Below are positions 1-4,633 of a stretch of DNA of 5,759 nucleotides, piece after piece (the first letter of the stretch is position 1; each line of letters begins with the position of its first letter). A program made the translations under genes and the position numbers. Where the stretch lies: the NCBI GenBank assembly GCA_035533375.1, contig DATLTV010000088.1, forward strand, positions 1 through 5,759, written 5' to 3'. A model generated the notes under the pieces. It was given only the letters and a program-made list of their open reading frames with translations. It had not been told where the DNA came from and ran no database searches. This stretch comes from DATLTV01 sp035533375. GTDB lineage: Bacteria; Patescibacteriota; Minisyncoccia; UBA6257; 2-01-FULL-56-20.

Positions 1-27
1 TCATCCTTGCTTCGCGGCCTCGCGAAG

Positions 28-58
28 CGCGGCCGATATCGCGGCCCGCGGTATTTTT
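28..58 (+). terminator. Possible intrinsic terminator of an upstream gene
   Basis: Bases 28-35 pair with 42-50 (8 bp, one bulged C at 47) around a six-base loop, and the hairpin is followed by TATTTTT at 52-58. A second perfect 8-bp stem lies just upstream (9-16 with 21-28, loop GCCT) and shares base 28, so the two would compete. The 7-mer CGCGGCC recurs at 13, 28 and 40. This fits a rho-independent terminator for a + strand gene left of the window, but no such gene is visible, so the direction is not certain. Confidence 0.4.
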
Positions 59-216
59 GAGATGGGTTCTAACCTCTTCAGGAATGAAAACCTGCGCCGT
101 AGGAAAAGCATATGCCTGGATGCCCTTCGACACTCCCTAAAGGAGGAAAACCTACGCCTTAAGAAACCCCTCGTTGCCCGTATGGCGTCCTCGAAAGCTC
201 AAAATTCGAAGCTTTG
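59..216. repeat. Gene-free stretch with three degenerate AAAACCT-CGCC repeats
   Basis: I find no convincing gene here. Three related units are visible: 85-103 (TGAAAACCTGCGCCGTAGG), 102-120 (GGAAAAGCATATGCCTGGA) and 145-163 (GGAAAACCTACGCCTTAAG). The first and third are clearly similar, also in their flanks (GGA before, AAA after); the middle one is more diverged and needs a one-base gap. A 60-codon + strand frame from 62 and a 36-codon - strand frame from 111 to 1 cross the repeats, but neither has a good ribosome site. Their repeated peptides (ENLR..K and FLRRRFS) simply mirror the DNA repeat. It could be an intergenic repeat family or part of a structured RNA; nothing visible decides this. 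Confidence 0.4.
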
Positions 217-246
217 TATTAAATCGGACGATCGTTCGATTTAATA
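217..246. repeat. 30-bp palindrome, copy 1
   Basis: The left half is TATTAAATCGGACGA and the right half is TCGTTCGATTTAATA. All 15 positions are symmetric except one G/T pair (227 with 236), which would be a G-U wobble in RNA from the + strand. A near-identical copy lies at 3657-3686. The centre is about 37 bp upstream of the -35 box of the next gene. The shape suits either a dimeric regulator operator (the AATCGAACGATCGTT-like core resembles TetR-family operators) or a short hairpin repeat. It has no T-run behind it, so it is not an ordinary terminator. Confidence 0.75.
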
Positions 247-268
247 ATAACCAGTAGCTTACAAACGC

Positions 269-298
269 TTGACTTTTTAGTGAAATACATGGTAGAAT
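269..298 (+). promoter_or_regulatory. Sigma70-type promoter of the MYG1-like gene
   Basis: The -35 box TTGACT (269-274) is separated by 18 bp from the -10 box TAGAAT (293-298), with the extended TGG at 290-292. Transcription should begin near 305. This rules out the ATG at 297 as a start, because it lies inside the -10 box, and leaves a leader of about 60 bases. The 9-mer TGGTAGAAT recurs at 4608-4616 before cysS. Confidence 0.8.
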
Positions 299-333
299 GC
301 GGTCAGCGGTAGATTCACAATTTCACATCCAGA

Positions 334-358
334 TTTGGAGCGGAACGCTCCGGAAAGG
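334..358 (+). promoter_or_regulatory. Leader hairpin next to the ribosome binding site
   Basis: GGAGCG (337-342) pairs perfectly with CGCTCC (346-351) across a GAA loop, and can extend by weaker U-G and U-A pairs (334-336 with 352-354). The Shine-Dalgarno-like GGAAAGG (352-358) follows at once and sits 7 bases before ATG 366. This spacing favours 366 over the ATG at 360, which would be only one base from it. The hairpin could limit access to the site, but that is speculation. Confidence 0.5.
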
Positions 359-365
359 TATGTTT

Positions 366-1442
366 ATGACCACCTATAATACGATAGCGACCCATACCGG
401 ATGCCATGAAGATGAATTCGTGGCGGCAAGAACGCTCATGCGTTTCGGGAATACCGATTTTCCCGGAGTGCGCGATGCGAAGATGATTTATTGGAAGAGC
501 ATGCCTGCCGGAGAGACCTGGCAAAGCCTGCTCGACAAGGGCACGATTTGCGTCGGCATCGGCCACGGACCATTCGACGAGCACGGGCCGAACGGCGAGC
601 GGATCGAAAACGAGTGTTCGGCGACACTCGTCGCAAAACATCTCGGCATCGATGAAGACGAAGCGCTGAAACAGTTCTTCCAATTCGTCCTTGATCGGGA
701 TTCGGCCCTCGGGAAAAATCCGTACGAACTCCCCGCTCTCATCAAAACCCGTTATGCCGCAGGGCAAAGCGACGAGGCCGTGGAGAAATGGGTATTCGAT
801 ATCCTGGACGATATTTTCGAACAGGCGCTCGTCTTCTACGAGAAGGCGGGAACCGATTTCGGAAAAGCCGCAGTGGGCGAAGTAAGAACCCAGCGCGGCA
901 AAGTGAAGTTCGTCCTCGGCATGTCGGACTCGAAGGAATTCGCGAAATACGCGCGCTCCCGGCACGGATGCAAGGCCGGAGTGGTCGTGCAGATGACATC
1001 CGACCATCATGCATTGGTCCAAACGAACAATCACCTGCACATGAATCTCACCGATACAGTGCAGATACTTCGTATCGAAGAATTGAAGGCGCACGGCAAA
1101 GCGGTTCCGCAGAACTGGAAACTGCTCGGCCAGCCCGGAACCATTCCGCAATGCCCCGAATGGTACCTCTTCGACGCGAACGGCAGCCACTCCATCATGA
1201 ACGGCAGCACCACGCACGCCGCCCCGGCAACGAAGCTCTCCCTCGAAAGGGTCGGCGAGCTCGTCCGGATCGGCGTAAATCCCTCGGCTTTCGAACCTTC
1301 CCGCGCTACAGAGTGCAAGAAGGAAATCTGCTCAGGGAAGAGCTGTGCATGGTACGGATGGGGACTCCACCGCTGCCGGCGGATCCGGTTCAAGCAGCAT
1401 TGTGGAAAAGAGAGGCCAGCGGCGACCTCGCAGGCGAAGTAG
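366..1442 (+). CDS. MYG1/UPF0160-like protein, putative metal-dependent hydrolase
   Basis: The product is 358 aa. The N-terminus carries ATHTGCHEDE (residues 8-17), close to the H-x-G-x2-H-x-D-E signature of MYG1/UPF0160 (DHH-like) proteins but one residue shorter. VGIGHGPFDEH (63-73) aligns with the second metal-binding motif, and a region resembling the later SSAGLVY-like segment (CSATLVAKHLG, 84-94) follows. Known MYG1 members are manganese-dependent 3'-5' RNA exonucleases; whether this one is active is unknown. The C-terminus has a cysteine cluster, C317-x4-C322-x4-C327-x9-C337 in a WYGWGLHRC context, which could bind a metal. Translation from 366 is chosen because the promoter -10 overlaps the earlier ATG at 297 and the Shine-Dalgarno spacing fits. 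The gene has its own promoter and terminator, so it is probably transcribed alone. Coding status is near certain; the family assignment is moderate and rests on motifs read by eye. Confidence 0.7.
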   Translation: MTTYNTIATHTGCHEDEFVAARTLMRFGNTDFPGVRDAKMIYWKSMPAGETWQSLLDKGTICVGIGHGPFDEHGPNGERIENECSATLVAKHLGIDEDEALKQFFQFVLDRDSALGKNPYELPALIKTRYAAGQSDEAVEKWVFDILDDIFEQALVFYEKAGTDFGKAAVGEVRTQRGKVKFVLGMSDSKEFAKYARSRHGCKAGVVVQMTSDHHALVQTNNHLHMNLTDTVQILRIEELKAHGKAVPQNWKLLGQPGTIPQCPEWYLFDANGSHSIMNGSTTHAAPATKLSLERVGELVRIGVNPSAFEPSRATECKKEICSGKSCAWYGWGLHRCRRIRFKQHCGKERPAATSQAK

Positions 1443-1453
1443 CCGCAATCCAG

Positions 1454-1486
1454 GGCGCGTACGGGAAACCGATACGCGCCTTTTTT
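1454..1486 (+). terminator. Intrinsic terminator after the MYG1-like gene
   Basis: GGCGCGTA (1454-1461) pairs with TACGCGCC (1473-1480), continues as CGG with CCG inside (one bulged A at 1472), and is capped by a GAAA tetraloop (1465-1468). Six T residues follow directly (1481-1486). It begins 11 bases after the TAG stop and is a textbook rho-independent terminator, separating this gene from corA. Confidence 0.93.
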
Positions 1487-1504
1487 ATTCCGCGCCGAAG
1501 GCAT

Positions 1505-1533
1505 TTTCGACCGGGGCTCGAATCGGCTATAAT
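1505..1533 (+). promoter_or_regulatory. Promoter of corA, likely leaderless
   Basis: A perfect TATAAT lies at 1528-1533; the -35 is weak (TTTCGA at 1505-1510, 17-bp spacer). A start point 6-8 bases past the -10 falls on or next to the ATG at 1540. No Shine-Dalgarno sequence precedes that ATG, so the mRNA probably begins with the start codon. Confidence 0.6.
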
Positions 1534-1539
1534 AAATAC

Positions 1540-2463
1540 ATGCCTTCCAAAATGAAGTTGACGAACCGCGTAGCATCCGGCTTCGCGCTCGCTTCCGTGA
1601 AACCCGGCGCGCAGTGGATCGACCTGCCGAAACCGGACCAAAAGGACTTCGAGTGGCTGCAAAAGAAATTTCACTTGCACCCCGTGATCCTCGAGGAACT
1701 CAAAAGCCCGTCGGCGCGCTCGCGGGTCGAAGCGTACGACCACTATCTCTATCTGATCTATTATTTTCCGGTCTACGATCCGAAGGAAGAAGCGTCCCGC
1801 CGCGCGGAGATCGATTTCATCATTACCAAGGACTTCGTCGTGACCGTGCACTACGAAGATCTCGAGGCGCTGACCTACCTGAAGGACCGGACTGCGGAGA
1901 GTTCGCTCCGCCTCACGTACGATATCGTCGAATCGCTTTTCAATTTTCAGGAGCGGCAGCTCCGGCACATCGCGGAGAAAACGGAGAAAGTCGGCGCGGA
2001 GCTTTTCAAGAACAACGAGAAGGACGTGTTGCAGAAAATATCGCGGCTGAAGCGCGACGTTTCCGAATACCGCATCATCGTGCGACACCAGGGGCCGATC
2101 CTCAAATCGCTCCTCGTATATGGCCTGAAATTCTGGGGCGAACCGGCGCGAGTGTATCTCGAAGACCTGGTCGGCGATCATTTGAAGATCGTGAATCGCG
2201 TCGAGGATTATCGCGAGGCCGTCGGCGACTTCGAAGACACGAACAATCAGCTCATGAACCTGAAAATCAACGAGGTGATGAAAACGTTCACGACGCTTTC
2301 GTTCCTCACGTTCCCTTTTATGCTCTTCGCCGCGCTCTTCAGTATGAATACGAACGATACTCCGATCATCAAACTGCCCGGGGCGTTCTGGATCATCCTC
2401 GGCATCATGGCCGTCGCGATGGCGACGCTTTTCATGTATTTCAAGAAGAAGGGGTGGCTGTGA
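1540..2463 (+). CDS. corA: CorA-family divalent metal ion transporter
   Basis: The product is 307 aa, the usual CorA size. CorA proteins are homopentameric inner-membrane channels for Mg2+ (some carry Co2+, Ni2+ or Zn2+). Visible parts in order: a cytoplasmic alpha/beta domain (about 1-120, including PVILEELKSPSARSRVEAYD), a long helical stalk (about 125-247), the NEVMKTFTTLSF start of TM1 (about 244-267), a short loop, TM2 (about 282-301) and the typical basic ending FKKKGWL. The signature GMN after TM1 reads SMN here (268-270, LFSMNTNDTP). The start at 1540 fits a leaderless transcript; ATG 1552 is an alternative start. The TGA stop directly after KKKGWL matches the normal family C-terminus, supporting standard TGA use. 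The Ca2+/H+ exchanger gene follows 87 bp downstream with no T-tailed terminator between, so co-transcription is plausible. Substrate cannot be told from sequence. Confidence 0.9.
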   Translation: MPSKMKLTNRVASGFALASVKPGAQWIDLPKPDQKDFEWLQKKFHLHPVILEELKSPSARSRVEAYDHYLYLIYYFPVYDPKEEASRRAEIDFIITKDFVVTVHYEDLEALTYLKDRTAESSLRLTYDIVESLFNFQERQLRHIAEKTEKVGAELFKNNEKDVLQKISRLKRDVSEYRIIVRHQGPILKSLLVYGLKFWGEPARVYLEDLVGDHLKIVNRVEDYREAVGDFEDTNNQLMNLKINEVMKTFTTLSFLTFPFMLFAALFSMNTNDTPIIKLPGAFWIILGIMAVAMATLFMYFKKKGWL

Positions 2464-2465
2464 AT

Positions 2466-2549
2466 TAGCTCGATAGCTCGTAAGCGCTCGTTAGCCACTC
2501 AATAACGGATCGGCTTACGAGCTTACGAGCTTACGAGCTTACGAGCTTA
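2466..2549 (+). repeat. Tandem octamer array and alternative-register hairpin before cax
   Basis: GCTTACGA is repeated four times without a gap (2513-2520, 2521-2528, 2529-2536, 2537-2544) plus a partial GCTTA (2545-2549), ending one base before the cax ATG. Upstream, TAGCTCGA and TAGCTCGT (2466-2481) are degenerate octamers in the opposite orientation. The 11-mer AGCTCGTAAGC (2475-2485) is a perfect reverse complement of GCTTACGAGCT, which occurs at 2513, 2521, 2529 and 2537, so one left arm can pair in four registers. An inner stem CGTTA/TAACG (2489-2493 with 2503-2507) supports the first register. No T-run follows, so this is not a terminator. No Shine-Dalgarno site is visible before the ATG. 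Confidence 0.85.
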
Positions 2550-2550
2550 T

Positions 2551-3600
2551 ATGAATATTTTCTTCCTTATTCTCCTCGCTTTTATTCCTGCCACGCTCGC
2601 GGTCCGGGCGCTCGGCGCCTCCCCTGTCGTCCTCTTTTTTCTCTCCGCGATCGCAATCGTCCCGCTCGCAAAGTTTATCGGCGAAGCGACGGAAAAGCTC
2701 GCGTCGCGCACGAGCCATGCACTCGGCGGGCTATTGAACGCCACGTTCGGAAACGCCACGGAGCTCATCATCGGTGCGTTCGCGCTGAATGCGGGCCTCA
2801 TCGAAATCGTGAAAGCATCGCTCACGGGCTCTATTATAGGGAACCTCCTGCTTGTCCTCGGCAGCGCCATGTTCCTCGGCGGCACGCGTTATAAAAAACA
2901 GGAGTTTAACAAAACCGCCGCGCTCGCGAGCGGATCGTCATTATTCCTTGCCGTGATCGCGCTCGTCGTCCCCGCGATCTTCGTGCAAACTGTTCCCGGT
3001 GCAGTCGGCATGCTCACCCTGAACATGAGCGTGCTTGTTTCTCTCGTGCTCATCGTTCTCTACGCCGCGAGCCTCGTTTTTTCTCTTCACACGCACAAAC
3101 ATCTTTACACGGCGGAAGTCGGCGTCGAGGAAGGCGGCGGTTGGAGTACGGCAAAAAGCGTTTGGGTGCTCGCGATCGCGACCGTCCTCGTCGCCTGGAT
3201 GAGTCAGATCCTCGTGGGTTCCATCACGCCTCTCATAGCGGCCTTCGGCTGGACGGAGGCGTTCGTCGGCATCGTCTTCATCGCGATCATCGGAAATGCC
3301 GCGGAACATGTATCCGCCGTCATGGTCGCCGCGAAGAATAAAATGGGTCTTGCACTCCAAGTCGCAATCGGATCGGCTTCGCAGATCGCGATGTTCGTGG
3401 CTCCCTTCCTCGTGCTTGCAAGCCTGTTTTTCGCGCACCAAATGACGCTTGTTTTCAGCACCTTTGAACTGGTCGCCCTCGTTCTTTCGGTGCTGCTCGT
3501 GAACATCGTCGTCGCGGACGGTGAATCAAACTGGCTCGAAGGCCTGCAGCTCATGACCGCCTACGCGATCATCGCCGTCGCATTTTATTTCCACCCTTAG
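2551..3600 (+). CDS. cax: Ca2+/H+ antiporter, CaxA type
   Basis: The product is 349 aa, the usual size for bacterial CAX proteins of the CaCA superfamily, which export Ca2+ across the cytoplasmic membrane in exchange for protons. It is hydrophobic throughout, with about ten or eleven membrane segments. The two signature alpha repeats are clear: GGLLNATFGNATELIIG (residues 59-75, key acid E71) and GNAAEHVSAVMVAAKNK (248-264, key acid E252), the latter followed by GSASQIA (274-280). The halves are joined by a loop with H180, H182, H184 and an acidic stretch (VEEGGG, 192-197), as often seen in this family. ATG 2551 is the only start in the frame after the stop at 2503, but it has no Shine-Dalgarno sequence and directly follows the octamer array. 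It may be read from the corA promoter; no separate promoter is evident. The assignment is firm; ion specificity (Ca2+ versus other divalent cations) is inferred. Confidence 0.93.
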   Translation: MNIFFLILLAFIPATLAVRALGASPVVLFFLSAIAIVPLAKFIGEATEKLASRTSHALGGLLNATFGNATELIIGAFALNAGLIEIVKASLTGSIIGNLLLVLGSAMFLGGTRYKKQEFNKTAALASGSSLFLAVIALVVPAIFVQTVPGAVGMLTLNMSVLVSLVLIVLYAASLVFSLHTHKHLYTAEVGVEEGGGWSTAKSVWVLAIATVLVAWMSQILVGSITPLIAAFGWTEAFVGIVFIAIIGNAAEHVSAVMVAAKNKMGLALQVAIGSASQIAMFVAPFLVLASLFFAHQMTLVFSTFELVALVLSVLLVNIVVADGESNWLEGLQLMTAYAIIAVAFYFHP

Positions 3601-3603
3601 CGG

Positions 3604-3620
3604 CTTGTCGTCCCGACGAG
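3604..3620. other. Hairpin just after cax
   Basis: CTTGTCG (3604-3610) pairs with CGACGAG (3614-3620) across TCC, with one G-U pair, starting three bases after the cax stop. There is no T-run, so it is more likely a 3'-end stabiliser, a weak terminator or chance than a strong intrinsic terminator. Confidence 0.4.
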
Positions 3621-3656
3621 AATCGGCATAACCTGTGCTTTCCGGAAATAGTCACG

Positions 3657-3686
3657 TCTTAAATCGAACGATCGTTTGATTTAAGA
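3657..3686. repeat. 30-bp palindrome, copy 2
   Basis: The left half is TCTTAAATCGAACGA and the right half is TCGTTTGATTTAAGA. It is symmetric except one G/T pair (3666 with 3677). Compared with copy 1 at 217-246, the inner 26 bp differ at only two positions, and the second outer pair has changed from A-T to C-G on both arms, keeping the symmetry. It lies 56 bp after the cax stop and about 97 bp before the next gene's -35 box, so its position relative to promoters is not fixed between copies. Confidence 0.75.
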
Positions 3687-3756
3687 TAATTGGCACACCG
3701 AAACGATGCGCTTTTTGTTTGCACGTGAAAATGGCGGCGGACATCGTTTTTCGGGA

Positions 3757-3791
3757 GCCGGTCATGGCGTCTTGCCCGCCGATTGACCGGC
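3757..3791. promoter_or_regulatory. Dyad overlapping the -35 box of the exported-protein gene
   Basis: GCCGGTCA (3757-3764) and TGACCGGC (3784-3791) form a perfect 8-bp inverted repeat. Inside it GGCG (3766-3769) also pairs with CGCC (3777-3780). The right arm covers most of the -35 box TTGACC (3783-3788). It could be a repressor operator, or a hairpin in a transcript arriving from upstream. Confidence 0.45.
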
Positions 3792-3811
3792 ATACAAAAT
3801 TCTGCTACCCT
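3783..3811 (+). promoter_or_regulatory. Promoter of the exported-protein gene
   Basis: TTGACC (3783-3788), a 17-bp spacer and TACCCT (3806-3811) with the extended TGC at 3803-3805. Transcription should begin near 3818, giving a leader of about 37 bases. It overlaps the ATG at 3783, so that codon is not the start of the downstream gene. Confidence 0.7.
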
Positions 3812-3822
3812 GTGGGCAGAAT
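3799..3822. promoter_or_regulatory. Inverted repeat framing the -10 box
   Basis: ATTCTGC (3799-3805) and GCAGAAT (3816-3822) are perfect reverse complements separated by 10 bases, and the -10 box TACCCT begins the spacer exactly. The arrangement is that expected for an operator whose bound protein would block open-complex formation, but no regulator gene is visible in the window. Confidence 0.45.
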
Positions 3823-3840
3823 CTGCTTTACGGAAAATCG

Positions 3841-3846
3841 AAGGAG
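3841..3846 (+). promoter_or_regulatory. Ribosome binding site of the exported-protein gene
   Basis: AAGGAG lies 8 bases before ATG 3855 and fixes that codon as the start, against the in-frame ATG at 3783. It is the strongest start-associated Shine-Dalgarno site in the window. Confidence 0.85.
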
Positions 3847-3854
3847 CGAAAAAA

Positions 3855-4493
3855 ATGAGAAAAGTGTTGCTCGCACCCCTCTTGTGCGCCGCTTGCATCG
3901 GTGGCGGAGCGGGAAACGGCGCGGCGAAAAATACCTCTTTTCCCATCACCATCACGATATCCAAAACATTCATCGTCGACCAGGGAAAAACGACGAATGC
4001 GAAATTCCAAGTCCCGAAACAATACACTCCTGGCGAAAACTTCGCTGGCGTCGTCCGTTTCGTCGTTTTCGATGCAAAACTGCCGAAGCGCCTGTCGCAT
4101 GAAACGAAAGTGCGACAAGTCTCCTATGTCGTTTCCGACAATCAACCGTTGTGGTCCCGACGGCTCGCAAGCTATGCACGGGGCGAGACGAAGATCAAAA
4201 CCGGAACATTCTCCTCAGCCTTCGGCCTCTGGGCAACGGCCGGAGTCGCTTTTCCCAAAGGGTATCGGCGAATTGTCCGCGAGGAGATCGAACTCGTGAG
4301 CGGCAGCGAAGTGCAGCCGGTCGTAATCCTCCAGGCCGAATTCAACACGGATGCGAATGAGATAAACGTGGAAATCGTGTGGCCGCAGCCCATGGCGTTC
4401 GCCTCCGACGGCGAGGAACGGTTTGTAACGATGAGTCCGCTGGAAAAGATGCCGGCGAGGAACCGGCAGGAAGCGAAAATGGGCGGCGAATAA
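3855..4493 (+). CDS. Unrecognised exported protein with N-terminal signal
   Basis: The product is 212 aa and I do not recognise its family. It begins with a short basic n-region (MRK), a hydrophobic core (residues 4-15) and a small, glycine- and alanine-rich stretch (16-24), as in a secretion signal. Cleavage could follow the alanines near 23-24 (GNGAAKN). C14 sits in CAAC, which resembles a lipobox but lacks the usual Leu at -3, so lipoprotein attachment is doubtful. The mature part alternates beta-like segments (ITITISKTFIV, AGVVRFVVFD, RQVSYVVSD, VQPVVILQAEF, EINVEIVWP) and ends in a charged, probably disordered tail (from about 195). No catalytic motif is apparent. The gene has a strong ribosome site, its own promoter with two flanking dyads, and a strong terminator 12 bases after the stop, so it forms a single, probably regulated unit. 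Being real and exported is well supported; function is unknown. Confidence 0.85.
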   Translation: MRKVLLAPLLCAACIGGGAGNGAAKNTSFPITITISKTFIVDQGKTTNAKFQVPKQYTPGENFAGVVRFVVFDAKLPKRLSHETKVRQVSYVVSDNQPLWSRRLASYARGETKIKTGTFSSAFGLWATAGVAFPKGYRRIVREEIELVSGSEVQPVVILQAEFNTDANEINVEIVWPQPMAFASDGEERFVTMSPLEKMPARNRQEAKMGGE

Positions 4494-4505
4494 TACTTTT
4501 TCCCG

Positions 4506-4532
4506 AAACGAGGCGCAAAAGCCTCGTTTTTT
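4506..4532 (+). terminator. Intrinsic terminator after the exported-protein gene
   Basis: ACGAGGC (4508-4514) pairs with GCCTCGT (4521-4527) across GCAAAA. Flanking A residues (4506-4507) can extend the stem against the T-run, and six T residues follow (4527-4532). A strong rho-independent terminator that separates this gene from cysS. Confidence 0.93.
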
Positions 4533-4607
4533 ATTTGGCCCGGTCCGCGCTGTCCAAAACCGCTTGTACTTCGAAATACGCGGCAAAAAACTCTTTTTGT
4601 TTTCGTG

Positions 4608-4616
4608 TGGTAGAAT
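4608..4616 (+). promoter_or_regulatory. Extended -10 promoter of cysS
   Basis: TGGTAGAAT (4608-4616) is identical to the extended -10 at 290-298. No good -35 is seen at 16-18 bp, which is common when the TG extension is present. A start near 4623 leaves a leader of only about 11 bases before ATG 4634. AGGA (4620-4623) may give weak ribosome pairing but would lie at the very 5' end of the mRNA. Confidence 0.6.
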
Positions 4617-4633
4617 GATAGGAATCGATCCCC

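Noticed and set aside
1..111. 36-codon - strand frame whose TGA falls exactly at the left edge (ending AALREAAKQG)
   Set aside because: Its end looks protein-like, but it is short, has no good ribosome site and crosses GC-rich hairpins and the repeats. It cannot be judged without sequence to the left.
107..127. Resemblance to the 5' end of 23S rRNA (TGGATGCCCT)
   Set aside because: Only about ten bases match and the flanks do not follow rRNA; treated as chance.
141..146. Perfect AGGAGG ribosome site
   Set aside because: No start codon lies at a usable distance; it is part of a small CTCC/GGAG stem-loop in the repeat region.
62..244. 60-codon + strand frame beginning MGSNLFRNENL
   Set aside because: No Shine-Dalgarno or promoter close to the ATG, it begins at the T-run of a possible terminator and ends inside the palindrome, and its repeated peptide reflects the DNA repeat.
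297..365. Upstream in-frame start of the MYG1-like gene
   Set aside because: The ATG at 297 lies within the -10 box of the gene's own promoter.
315..1217. 300-codon - strand frame opposite the MYG1-like gene
   Set aside because: Antisense shadow of a GC-biased gene; it opposes a + strand gene with promoter, ribosome site and terminator.
788..1555. 255-codon + strand frame overlapping the MYG1-like gene and corA
   Set aside because: Runs through a strong terminator and two real genes in another frame; arginine-rich shadow composition.
1390..2181. 263-codon - strand frame opposite corA
   Set aside because: Antisense shadow; the + strand frame is a full CorA.
2461..2505. Possible TGA readthrough (TGA as glycine) at the end of corA
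   Set aside because: KKKGWL immediately before the TGA is the normal CorA ending, so TGA acts as a stop.
2513..2549. CRISPR-like repeat
   Set aside because: The octamers are contiguous with no spacers.
217..3686. Mobile cassette bounded by the two palindromes
   Set aside because: Each element is itself a palindrome rather than half of a terminal repeat, no transposase or integrase is present, and the enclosed genes are ordinary.
3719..4102. 127-codon + strand frame upstream of and into the exported-protein gene
   Set aside because: Spans the promoter and dyads and is out of frame with the supported gene.
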